From: Eumeta japonica
Lineage: Eukaryota; Arthropoda; Insecta; Lepidoptera; Psychidae
Assembly (NCBI GenBank): GCA_005406025.1
Contig: BGZK01000747.1
Location: 124,001 to 188,000 of the forward strand
Direction of reading: 5' to 3'
Length of the DNA: 64,000 bases
Of the stretch, positions 54,756-64,000 are shown piece after piece (positions within the stretch are counted from its first letter, which is position 1; each line of letters begins with the position of its first letter). Under the pieces are notes generated by a model. That model made no database searches. It saw nothing but the letters and a program-made list of their open reading frames with translations, and was not told the DNA's origin. A program made the position numbers and the translations under genes.

Positions 54756-56480
54756 ATATTTATCATAATTGTTTATATTTATTTTGTATTATTTTTAATT
54801 CAACAGCAGTTTAGAATAGCATAAAAAAAAGTAAATTTAGCTTGTTATTCTCATTTCGTCCTTCAAGCATGAATAATTTAGCAATTGTGTATTGCATTGA
54901 AAACAGTCACGCTAAAAATACAAATGGCACACGAGTTGATAAAACATTACCAAACTATCTTCATTTTACTTTTGACTGCCTCAAATATTAAAGCATATTT
55001 CATATGGTAATATTTTTATTGCGAGGAAGTTGAGTTATTAACATAGTAAATATTTGGAGTTCAGAAAGTTCTATAAACTGAATATTTTGGCCCAACTTTT
55101 AATATGAATACAAGTGTTGAATTTTTTTATTCATTTATTTACAAAAATTGACAATATATAGAGTGATAAATATTTAAATTTTAAGAAAAAAAAGGAAACT
55201 TTTAAAGGAAAGTTAGCAATTATTGCTGGCGAACCTTTAATGTCCGTGTAAAAGAAAGATACTTCAGATTGACCGTTACTAATTAAGTTAATGAACCTAT
55301 ATTTAAGACAAATATTTTTTATAATTTACCTATGTAAGATGTATGAAATAGTGCAAAAAATTACAAAACTGCTTTTATTTAAAGTATTTTATGTTCAATA
55401 TGTTATATTTTCATCTACTAAGGACTGGTATTAGAACTTAATTTTTATTGAGGGGATTTTGCTGACAAAATGGCCTCATTTACATTTGGAACTCTTATGA
55501 ACAATTTGCTTATTAATCTCCTTTAAATAATAATTAAACTGTTTTCATTAGTAAATATTAATTATTTGTTTTTGCGCATCTAATGGAGCTCTTAATAATT
55601 TTACTGCGATGATATTACACTGTCATGATATCACTTATAGCACACCGCGTGATCTGTGGCAAACATTTTGATTCTTATGCCGTTTGGTTATTGTTACAAG
55701 ATCGAAACTGAAAGAGTAATCCAAATTGTAATCAAGCGCAGAACTGGGATCGGGACGAGGGAAAAATGTTAAACGTAATATTTTTTCAAAAAATTTAACA
55801 AATATTAACAACAAAGTCGCCAAATTGGCAACAATGGGCCAATATGGGGCCGCCCACGTTTATCATTACGCGGCGCTATGCATGTCTAGCGCGCGAAAAC
55901 CAATATGTAATTTATTTTCATAACTTATATACATGGAAGTCTAGATCACAGACGGGTGATCATTATTACATTTCCACTATTCATTTGATACATCAGAACA
56001 AAATTTGGTTTAGGTTTTCAAAGTCATTATGATTGCCAGTTTCCTATAACAAGATCATAATCTCGAACCTAAAACAAACCTTTAAATTGCTAAAATTTCC
56101 GCACTAAATTATATAATTTAACTGACGTCTTTAATGCGAGCTGAAACATATTCTCTCAGTACATTTGAAATCCGCCGAAACCTAACTCATTTGAAGATAG
56201 AGCCGAGAACTAGCGTAGGTGATCCTAGGCCAAATGAGTAAAGGTTTGCTTGAATATCTAATGAACGAAAGTATGTAGGGAAGAAGTGGGTAATGGGAGT
56301 CACTTAAGCAATAATGTATCCAAAACACAAGTCTTTGTAGTAATATTTATTAATATATGTTTTTAACATAGTTTACTTAATCAACTATCAGTCTGACGAG
56401 TTTCATTTACTTTGGGGACGTACTTTCTTAATTATAAGACTTAAAAGAACAAAATCACTTTGACCACTATTGCCCACACG
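54756..56480. other. Intergenic sequence after PARG copy 1
   Basis: No gene recognised. A short inverted repeat, ACTCATTTG and CAAATGAGT, lies at about 56186-56243. The phrase GTAATGGGAGTCAC near 56291 recurs in variant form near 56807. Confidence 0.5.
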
Positions 56481-56548
56481 TGCGGGTATTTGTGGTCACA
56501 TAGACTTGTGTCTATGAACTGCATTTTTTAATGTGTCTACCTGCATCG

Positions 56549-56729
56549 CTAATGGTCTAAATTGGCAAAACGATTTTTTAAGCGCTTCTGTAGGCTGGAA
56601 AATGGTATATCCATAAATTTGGCAGCTTGTCTTATAGATAAACCTCCATTTATGAGATTTTCCGCTTTGGATAGTGTGTCTGAAGACCACTGGGCTTTGT
56701 TCGTACTCCTGGGACGTGATTTTGGCATC
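56549..56729 (-). pseudogene. Pogo/Tigger-type transposase fragment (psq helix-turn-helix)
   Basis: From the ATG at 56729 the minus strand encodes MPKSRPRSTNKAQWSSDTL and then KAENLINGGLSIRQAAKFMD and IPFSSLQKRL. This is the pipsqueak-type HTH: a Trp, then xLxxAxxxIxxGxSIRxAAxxxxIPxxTLxxRL. A splice-acceptor-like TTTTGCAG precedes the ATG. Only the N-terminal DNA-binding part is visible and no DDE domain follows. It could also be a remnant of a pogo-derived host gene, but the lack of continuation favours a dead TE. Confidence 0.65.
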
Positions 56730-57084
56730 TGCAAAATAGACAATATACTATAAAAAACCGAATCATGTGAACGCCATAATTGCTGCGGGTAATTAGAATC
56801 ACTGTGGGAAATGGGAGTCACCGTGACTCTCATTGCCCTCATCTAACAACTTGAAAAAAATAGGTTATAAAACAATAATTAAAAAATTTATTACTTCGTA
56901 TGTATCACAAAACCAGTCTCAAATGACCTAACTACAGTATGAAATGAATAAATAGTCGAACTGTATAATAGAAATTGACCTACCGTTTATTTTGCGCACA
57001 CGTAAAATTATAAGAAAATGGCGCAAAACACTAACACGACCGTATTTTCCGAGCGCTCGGCGCGAAGTAAGCGCGCGTTGGTAT

Positions 57085-57097
57085 GGGGGGGGGGGGG
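57085..57097 (+). repeat. G13 homopolymer
   Basis: Thirteen consecutive Gs (57085-57097) in an otherwise AT-rich region, within a CpG-rich patch (57030-57100). Such a run can form a G-quadruplex and is a likely site of length error. Confidence 0.9.
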
Positions 57098-57129
57098 TGT
57101 ATGAGGTGAAAGGACCTTCACCTTAGGCT

Positions 57130-57310
57130 ATGTTGTTATATTATGGAGTGCTAGTGCTTACTTTCCGGCTCCATCATCAGACCCCGAAAATCACTCATGG
57201 TGAGAGACATCTCAAGACAACTCTAACAAGCTCAAACACGACTAGGATATGTTATTCCGTTACGGAATTCCTGTGCCTACCTTTTGGCTTCATCATCAGA
57301 TCAGTCCAAT
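57130..57310 (+). repeat. Two-unit degenerate ~123-bp tandem repeat
   Basis: CTAGTGCTTACTTTCCGGCT plus CCATCATCAGA (from about 57150) recurs as CTGTGCCTACCTTTTGGCTT plus CATCATCAGA about 123 bp later. I remember a similar phrase (CCTACCTTCCGGCTCCATCATCAGA) from moth repeats. The frame of 68 codons across it is a by-product. Confidence 0.55.
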
Positions 57311-57694
57311 TATATCATATTATTGTAATGTCATAGGTCCTCGATAAATGTGCAAAAATTTTATCTACCGACTTCATAAAAAAAGTAATTATTCACTTTA
57401 TACGACATATGAATGTCGAAAAGCCGATTGTAAATTCCTTGAGAATCGCTATATAGACCAGTCTTCGGTTTGAGAGCGTAATTTTCGAATAATTGTGAAA
57501 TCGCGATCCCTAACGGTTTATAAATTCAAATATGCGATTAAATTCCATTTTGATAATTTAGTGATTTAATTGTAAGGGCAACACTATTAATAGAAAAACA
57601 ATTAGCATTTCGAAATATCAACTTGTGAATTACTAAAATAATTTTAAAATCATGCGAAACAGAAATCGATTTCGTAAGTTAATAAGGCCGCCAT

Positions 57695-57925
57695 CTTCGT
57701 CATGTTTTTCGCGTTCGGGCTAACTTGAATAACTACCGCGGCAGCTGTAACGAGATTTGACGATTGATTCGCTGTTCACCAACAATCGTCATATTTCATG
57801 TATTCTAGTTAACTCAAATAACGTTCGAATTGATGTCGGTCTTTTAATCCGTATGAACGAATATTCGTTGTGAATTAACATATTTAATCACACTTAGGTA
57901 ATTTCAGTTCACACGTAACTGTAAT
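57695..57925 (+). repeat. Dispersed repeat family B, copy 2
   Basis: Direct match to 31040-31290, with ACCAACAATCGTCAT and TTCAGTTCACA as the clearest shared blocks. It lies between the two PARG copies. Confidence 0.7.
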
Positions 57926-58059
57926 AGTAATCTCACGCACTGATGCGGAACGAATATGAAAGCTGATTTGATTTTGAAAGAATACCAGAATTAATACCGA
58001 ATCATGAGTCAGAGCCTGTGTTGTGGCTGGTTATGACCCTCATAATGAAGTGTTCCTTT

Positions 58060-58193
58060 GAATATATATATATATGTGTGTGTGGGTGTGGGTGTGCGTG
58101 CGTGCGTGCGTGTGGGTGTGCGTGCGTGTGCGTGCGTGTGTGTGGGTGTGTGTGTGTTTGTGGGTGGGTGTTTGTTTGTGGGTGGGTGTGTGT
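58060..58193. repeat. GT-rich microsatellite
   Basis: A 130-bp tract of (TA)n then imperfect TG, GGTG, TGCG and GTTTG units. Open frames on both strands are caused by its low complexity and are not genes. Confidence 0.95.
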
Positions 58194-59520
58194 CGGAACA
58201 TAGTCAGATTTCGAATCGAATCGTGGGCTTCATTTTCTGATTCCATCGTTTATGGTTCTCAGGTAGAATGAATATAACACACAATATTACTTTTTACACT
58301 CTATACGCTACCTTATTTATAATTTATGATCACTAAATTCATTTTATATAAACTATTTTAATATTTAATTACAAATAACACAATGTCACACTATCTGATG
58401 TTACACAATATTGTTTTCGTGTTGATGTGCTTGCGTGCGTGTTATTCTCGTCGTCATTCGAATTGCCCGAGTTCGCTTATACGTAATGTTTATCTCCGAT
58501 ACGGCTAGAACTGACAGTTACACGTCCTCATGTATGCCTGAGTAATAATAAACAAACGTGTGGTATCTGAGCATAACAGTTCGGTCTAATACCTGACTTA
58601 CATGATATCGAACATTACATGTTCCATTTGAATGTGAAATTCCCATTTTCGATTTTACATCGATAGATTAAAACCGCGAATATGACTTCGAAACTTATAT
58701 CTCAGCAGATACATGACCCAGTTGCATCATGCAACAAAGTTAGCGACACACAAATCGCCCAGGTCATCACCACCATGCGGTTCAAATCAAGCTTACATAG
58801 AATCCACAGATTCCCACGCCACTCCGAGTCAGCTAAAATTAGTCTTACCCGAGACCCAGGCCCCGCCACAAGACCAGACATTCCAATACGTATAGTGAGC
58901 GATAATCATTGTTTGCACAATTAAGTTTCTCCAGAGGTGCCTTTTCCAGTAGGGGAACGTGGTCTGGGATGGCATAGATTTTGAAATTGTCATTTATTAA
59001 AAAACACGAAATAAAAAGGTATTCTATATTAAAAAGTCGTTTATTCTTAGCTATTTAAAAGTTTCAAAGTTGAATACAAATTATTATTTTTTAAGAAATA
59101 ATAATAAAAAAAGAATCGAAAATTCATCTTACTCTACCGCAGTGGGTAAGATGGCTTACCCCTTATAGGTAAGATGACATATAGATGATAGACATGCAAA
59201 ATCAATTTGTCATGTTTAGTAAGTATAGTTATTTAGGAACAAACATCACTCATAACTAGTTTTGCAGCTTTCAGTGATCCGATGCATTCCGCGTGACACC
59301 ATTAGTGACAAACTTGGCACTGAAGCCAACATTCTGTAGCACGAGAATGATTCCAAAGCTCTAGGCAATAAATATAAAATGGGCTTTCGTTGTCCGATGA
59401 ATTGGCTCTTCTTTGTTACTAGAAGATGGCAAAACGACTCTTTTTTTCACTTGTCGAGCAGATTTTCTCAATTATGCAATTTAAAAATGATGTACTAAAA
59501 TTTGTAAATGTTAACGTAGT

Positions 59521-59702
59521 TACAGTACAATGCACGAAACTGCCGCTGTGAAGTTAGGTACGAAAGCGTTGCAATGACGTAAAATTGTAATACGGGGGAG
59601 AAGAAGGAAGGATCGGCGGGAAGAGAAGACTGTTAAATCTGCGTATTACATAATTCGTAGGCAATTCAGAGCGGCAAAGTTTCGTGCGTTGAATTCTACT
59701 TA
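59521..59702. mobile_element. Small MITE-like inverted-repeat element, family C
   Basis: The left end AGTACAATGCACGAAACTGC plus CGC is mirrored at 59671-59702, where the reverse complement reads AGTAGAATTCAACGCACGAA then ACTTTGCCGC. Length is about 180 bp. A sequence related to its left end occurs again at 62312-62380. Confidence 0.65.
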
Positions 59703-60376
59703 CCAACGTTTTCGCAACCGTAAATACAACGATCTCGCTACCTTATATTTATATAAAAGAAAACGAAACGTAAGAACAAAACAAAAACTTAACAAAAACG
59801 TTTTTATTATAATAATCTCAATAAAACAAAATACACGAAATCTTAAAAATCTAAAAAAAACGCATGTAAGTTTGGAAACAAGTCGCCGCTAGCATAAAAA
59901 TAGCTGATAGAAGGTGACGGTTTATTTTTTTTTTTAATGCTTCAGTAGTCTCTTCGAGCAGATTAAATGTTAATCTTTCTCAGTAATAGTCCTAGTTCTC
60001 AAACTTGGATGTCGTTAATATCTATAACTATCTTTTTACTTCGTTTTGTGTGAAGTTGGCCCTGGCTATAATTTCTTTTACTTACAGGGGCAACATGCTA
60101 CTTAATATCTTATATGGATAAAATCGTATCCATCTAGATTCTAAGTATTAGGTATGTCATCTCGATGTTCCAAATTCGAAATCGAAAACAAGTACTGTCA
60201 TCTAGCGGAAATTATTAACGAAATAACAGCGCTAACTAGTAGTATATATGTTATATACAAACAATGCTATCTAGATGTGAGCTAAAAATAGCGCCATCTG
60301 TAGTAAGTAGATTGCTCTTTTAAAAATTAAAGCGATAGTGGCATACCTATAACTACTATACATAGTGCAGGGCATA

Positions 60377-60541
60377 CCCTGGTGGAAATATATAATTATA
60401 GTCCGAAATCTCAGAGAATATTTGACTTTTTCAGAGTTTTTCAGACTTTTTCGGACTTAATAACATTTTAAGTCCGAAAAACTCTAAAAAAGTCTAATAA
60501 TCTCTGAGGTTTCGGACTATAAATAAATATTTCCACCAGGG
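60377..60541. mobile_element. 165-bp hairpin MITE with TA target duplication
   Basis: Ends CCCTGGTGGAAATAT are inverted and flanked by TA (60375-60376 and 60542-60543). The arms pair over about 75 bp each: both contain AGTCCGAAA, CTCAGAGA, CAGAGTTTTT-like and CGGACTTA blocks, with a short AT loop. It is a Tc1/mariner-type MITE by target site; no coding capacity. Confidence 0.9.
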
Positions 60542-61268
60542 TAGTGGCGCATTCGTTTGCAAAATTGGTTTAATTCGTATTTTTTTTTTAAATGTCCGAG
60601 ATGTCTTCCTGATTATAAAAATGTAAGATGACACTTGCTATCTTTTGACGTTATCGCTTACACAACATAAAACTATATAGCATAGAAAAAATATATTTGT
60701 TGCAATCAATTATTATTTTTTATATTCTTTAAAATATTTCGAATGAAAAAGTCCTCACATTTATCATGGTATCTTCAACCCATTAATTTTTATGATTAAC
60801 TTTTTTTTCAAAATTTTCAACTATATTAAACAAAATAGCCTAAACAGATTAAAAAAAAATGTTTGTTTTTATGTTTTTTTACGTTATAAGAACATGCTTC
60901 CTATGCGCATGCACTTTTGAGAGAAAATTATTTCTATCTCACTTTCATCTCGATGTATAAGATGAGTAAGAGAAAGGCTGACGACGCACTTAAAAATTTT
61001 TTTGCTGTTTTCAGCGATAGTATATTAAATATTGTTAAATGATTAATTTCAATGAATTTTAAATAGACATAAAAAATAGGTATATTAGTACGTTAGTTAG
61101 TAATACCTCCAAAATAGCAGTATTAATATTGCTTATGTCATTCGTTAGAAAACAAAATGTTATTAATATTTTACTGAAATTCTGATTATGTTACACGTCA
61201 ACTTCTATTGGTCAGATAAGAGTGTGGAATGTTACGATTGGTGAAAGTGTGAATTTATTTTTAAGTTT

Positions 61269-61338
61269 CAACATGACGTTGAGAACTTATAATATTGTTC
61301 TCAACATCATGTTGTTGATAATTAACAACATGATGTTG
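61269..61338. repeat. Cluster of three interacting palindromes
   Basis: CAACATGACGTTGAGAAC (61269-61286) pairs with GTTCTCAACATCATGTTG (61297-61314) with one mismatch. The second arm alternatively pairs with AACAACATGATGTTG (61324-61338). The arms can therefore form two mutually exclusive stems. It is intergenic, between the PARG copies. Confidence 0.85.
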
Positions 61339-62311
61339 TGATTATATATAAATAATCAGTATTGCTATTTTAATAAAAAGTATACCACGTTTACTTAAAA
61401 GTTATTTCCTTATATCATTTTTTTCCAGGTCACAAAACTTGAAAAACTTTTAATTCTATTACACATTTTGTCCCCCTTTTTTACATATGACTGCCATTTA
61501 TAGCCCTTATTAGGCCCACGGTCCATATAAAATTGCCAGGTCTCCTTTATATATGTCATAATGCGCCTTACTAGTACAAAAATTTACTTTTATTTAAATA
61601 AAAATCAAGACAAAGTTATTTTTGCTTTCATCTTCAGCATTTTCCGATACATTTTTCTTTCTTTTTTCGTTTAACTGTATTTGCTCTTCTGTATTGTTGA
61701 ATAGTAGGAATTATTTATTTAGGATTTTTAATATAGTGCACCTTTAATAGCTGTTGTAATTTGAGTAATAATAATAAAAGAAAAGAACCTTTCCATGTGC
61801 CACTCTTATAAAAAACAAAAATTTCTTAACTAATTTACGCAATGTGGAAAATTTTTGATACAAATTTCAATTTTTTGTTTTTTTATGTGTTTCCAAAACT
61901 GATAACATTGGGGATTTCATTTTATTGAAAAGATAAGTTAACATCTCAAAACTTTTGCCATTTTCTAAACAGTTCAGTTACATTGTCTGGACAAATTTTT
62001 AGGAAGAAATAAATTAAATCTACAACGGAAGGGATTTTTTTGGTGGGATTCAGAATTGCTTCAGGATTTACTTCTTCTTTAGTTCTTTCATAACTCAACA
62101 GCTAATGCTATTTTAATACATACATTGGATGTATTTTAAGAGTTGGATATCTTGAAGATCAGAATAGCATACAAGAAAAAAAAATTACAAAAACTGTATT
62201 TTTCTACATATCGTAGTTCCTGTGCTACATTTTTTTTTGTTTTGATAATTCCTAATATATGTACAGCTTTAGTGTATCACTTTCGATCGAACCTTGGCAC
62301 AATCAAAGTGA

Positions 62312-62380
62312 GAGCGTATAGTACAACGCACGAAACTGCGGCTGTGAAGTTAATAACGAAAGAGTCACAATAATGTAAAA
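62312..62380 (+). repeat. Partial copy of family C
   Basis: AGTACAACGCACGAAACTGC then GGCTGTGAAGTTAATAACGA matches 59526-59585 (AGTACAATGCACGAAACTGC then CGCTGTGAAGTTAGGTACGA). Only the left part of the element is recognisable here. Confidence 0.7.
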
Positions 62381-63287
62381 AAAAAATTAAAAAAAAGATC
62401 TTCAGCCATTCTCATTTTTGTTTTATTCTTTGATTAATTCTCATCGTTCGTCAACATTGTTTGTAGACATGGTATGCACTAATATATATATATATATGTA
62501 TGTATAATTTGGAATAAAATAGAAAACAGGAAAATAAATGATAAAACAGAAAAATACTGCGACCATTGTTACCAATAGTGGAAACTAATTAATTTCAGTT
62601 TTTGGTGACACATGGAAGCAAGTTCTTAATTTGCAAAACTAAAAGTACCCGCGCCAATGTCATAACGCATACCCCATAGACATACCCGTACACCGTCACT
62701 GAGTATATAAATAAGATCGAAAATTTTGGACACTGTTTATATTTTTTTTTTACTAAAAGATCAAAATACCTCATATATTTTATTAAAACTAGAGCATATA
62801 ATAAAAATAATTAATACCATGTAATAACTTCATTATTCATTATTTTATTGACCGTCAGTCTGTAACGCATCTGTAACTTATTAGCCTTCAAAATATAGTA
62901 TAGTTACTCTATATATTCATATTCATCTATGGTATAGTTTGTGAAAATAGTCGAACGACCGATCGTGTTGTGATTGTTTTCTTTTTGTGATGAATATGGT
63001 CCAATTTGAAAAATGAAGTCGAACGTTAAAGTCGTGAAATTAGTGTACTGAGTTGTAGAGACTTGTTATTATTTTTTTTTTGTGTATGACACATGGGTAA
63101 TTTAATTTATCATTCGCGCCGCGATAACAGCCAATATGATAATATATATCGGATATATCGGATAACTCCGCCGATATAATATTGTGAAATAAACTTGCAA
63201 TATTATATACAATCTATATGTACTAAATGTACAATGTAAGTCAAGTTTGTATCTCGTTATAAATGCGTTCGGCGAGATTTCTGTACA
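62381..63287. other. Intergenic sequence upstream of PARG copy 2
   Basis: No gene seen. The last 350 bp (about 62940-63287) are richer in CpG and could hold the promoter of PARG copy 2. Confidence 0.4.
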
Positions 63288-63473
63288 TTTCGCTCTCTGT
63301 TTTGAAAGGAAGAAGCAATCAGTGGAATAGTATTAAAAGGTGATCCCAAAATATAACGTTTTTATGCGCCAATTATTGTGAATATTTAGTGCCTGATCTG
63401 GTAAAGTAATAAGTGGTATATACTGCACATAAATTTTTAGATATTTTCGCAATAGTGGAATTAATGTACAAAG
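63288..63473 (+). promoter_or_regulatory. PARG copy 2 leader, shared with copy 1
   Basis: Aligns with 36784-36982 (GGAATAGTATTAAAA, TTTTTATGCG, ATTATTGTGAATATTT, TTTTCGCAA, TTAATGTACAAAG). Small indels and substitutions separate the two. Confidence 0.7.
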
Positions 63474-63725
63474 ATGTTTGACGAAGAGCATTCGTGGGTT
63501 GGAGTTTCTTTATCAGAACTTTATGGTTCTCAGTGTCCATGGGACGCCCCGCAATTTCCTGTAATTAAACCTGCTTATAATCATGAAGTTTTATTTCATG
63601 TATCTGATGATGGGTATAATGAAATAAATAATCAACCACCCAAACCACAAAGTGGTGTTGATAAATGGGATCAGGACTATGTACGAATGCCTTGTTCCAG
63701 TCACAGTTTGCATCCTGTGGTAGAG
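63474..63725 (+). CDS. Parg: PARG copy 2, first coding exon (gene continues past the window)
   Basis: The 84 codons align without gaps to exon 1 of PARG copy 1; 73 of 84 residues are identical and the exon ends at the same PVVE|GTAAAT donor. Changes are mostly conservative (I to V, I to L, E to D, T to S, N to D), but a few are not (A to E, L to Y, R to Q). The exon encodes the start of the PARG accessory domain. The following intron, to the window edge, also resembles PARG copy 1 intron 1 (AGACTA-ACTT, AATAAATCAT, TTAATxTGAAA), so a genomic segment rather than an mRNA was duplicated. Whether copy 2 is complete and active cannot be seen here. Confidence 0.9.
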
Positions 63726-64000
63726 GTAAATACTTATGTTTTTATTAATTAACTTTTTAATGAACATAGATATTAAGAACTAAATTAATGTTAGCCACAT
63801 GAAATTCACAATAATTATTTAAATATAGACTACACTTCATTTTGTATGATAATAATAAATCATATTTCGGGAGATAAATTAGATATTTATTTGGTTAATC
63901 TGAAACAGGTTTAGATTCCATTTCTGCAACACATTGATTAATTAACACAATTTAATTATTGTGCAATTGTTATTGTTCAACAATTTTATAATATTTCTAT

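Noticed and set aside
57130..57336. 68-codon frame
   Set aside because: It runs through a degenerate tandem repeat, and its recurring peptide reflects the repeat rather than a gene.
58018..58271. Cys/Val-rich and Thr/His-rich open frames on both strands
   Set aside because: They are translations of a GT-rich microsatellite and have no real protein features.

Overview
The window looks like a piece of a moth or butterfly (lepidopteran) chromosome. The DNA is AT-rich and the host genes are split by introns with GT/AG borders. Several decayed repeats resemble families I remember as widespread in Lepidoptera (around 21175-21540, 39350-39560, 41575-42000, 46040-46470, 48905-49650 and 57130-57310). 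That assignment rests on recognition, not on a search. I see no bacterial genes, rRNA, intact tRNA or CRISPR array.

Host genes, left to right: (1) 5498-7268 (+), an asteroid-family (XPG-like nuclease fold) gene whose frame is broken once at a run of six T. (2) 11989-30784 (-), a complete RbBP5 gene in 11 coding exons (476 codons before the stop), the WD40 scaffold subunit of COMPASS/MLL H3K4 methyltransferases. (3) 36983-54754 (+), a complete poly(ADP-ribose) glycohydrolase (PARG) gene in 11 coding exons (about 695 residues). (4) 63474 to beyond the window edge (+), the first coding exon of a second PARG gene, 73/84 identical in protein to exon 1 of the first, with a related leader and related start of intron 1. 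RbBP5 and PARG are divergently arranged. The roughly 6 kb between their start codons is mostly one GC-rich R1-type LINE, so that insertion has split what was probably a compact divergent promoter region.

Mobile DNA fills much of the rest. There is a complete but dead hAT element with an 8-bp target duplication (8630-11403), a decayed transposon ORF of uncertain family (16430-17260), a 5'-truncated LINE with reverse transcriptase and RNase H (17570-20220), a 1.3 kb element with ~320-bp inverted arms inside an RbBP5 intron (27341-28684), the R1-clade LINE (32138-36095), several foldback or MITE-like elements (40069-40291, 46828-47228, 59521-59702, 60377-60541), a TA-flanked DD-E transposon carrying a transposase C-terminus inside PARG intron 9 (51170-52313), tRNA-like SINE heads (42645-42715, 52565-52800) and a pogo-like fragment (56549-56729).

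The points most worth following up are the tandem PARG duplication, a PCNA-box-like motif at the extreme C-terminus of PARG, a GC-AG intron in PARG, a phase-compatible splice acceptor that could append a transposase tail to PARG, the asteroid frameshift, and the large transcribed inverted repeat in RbBP5.
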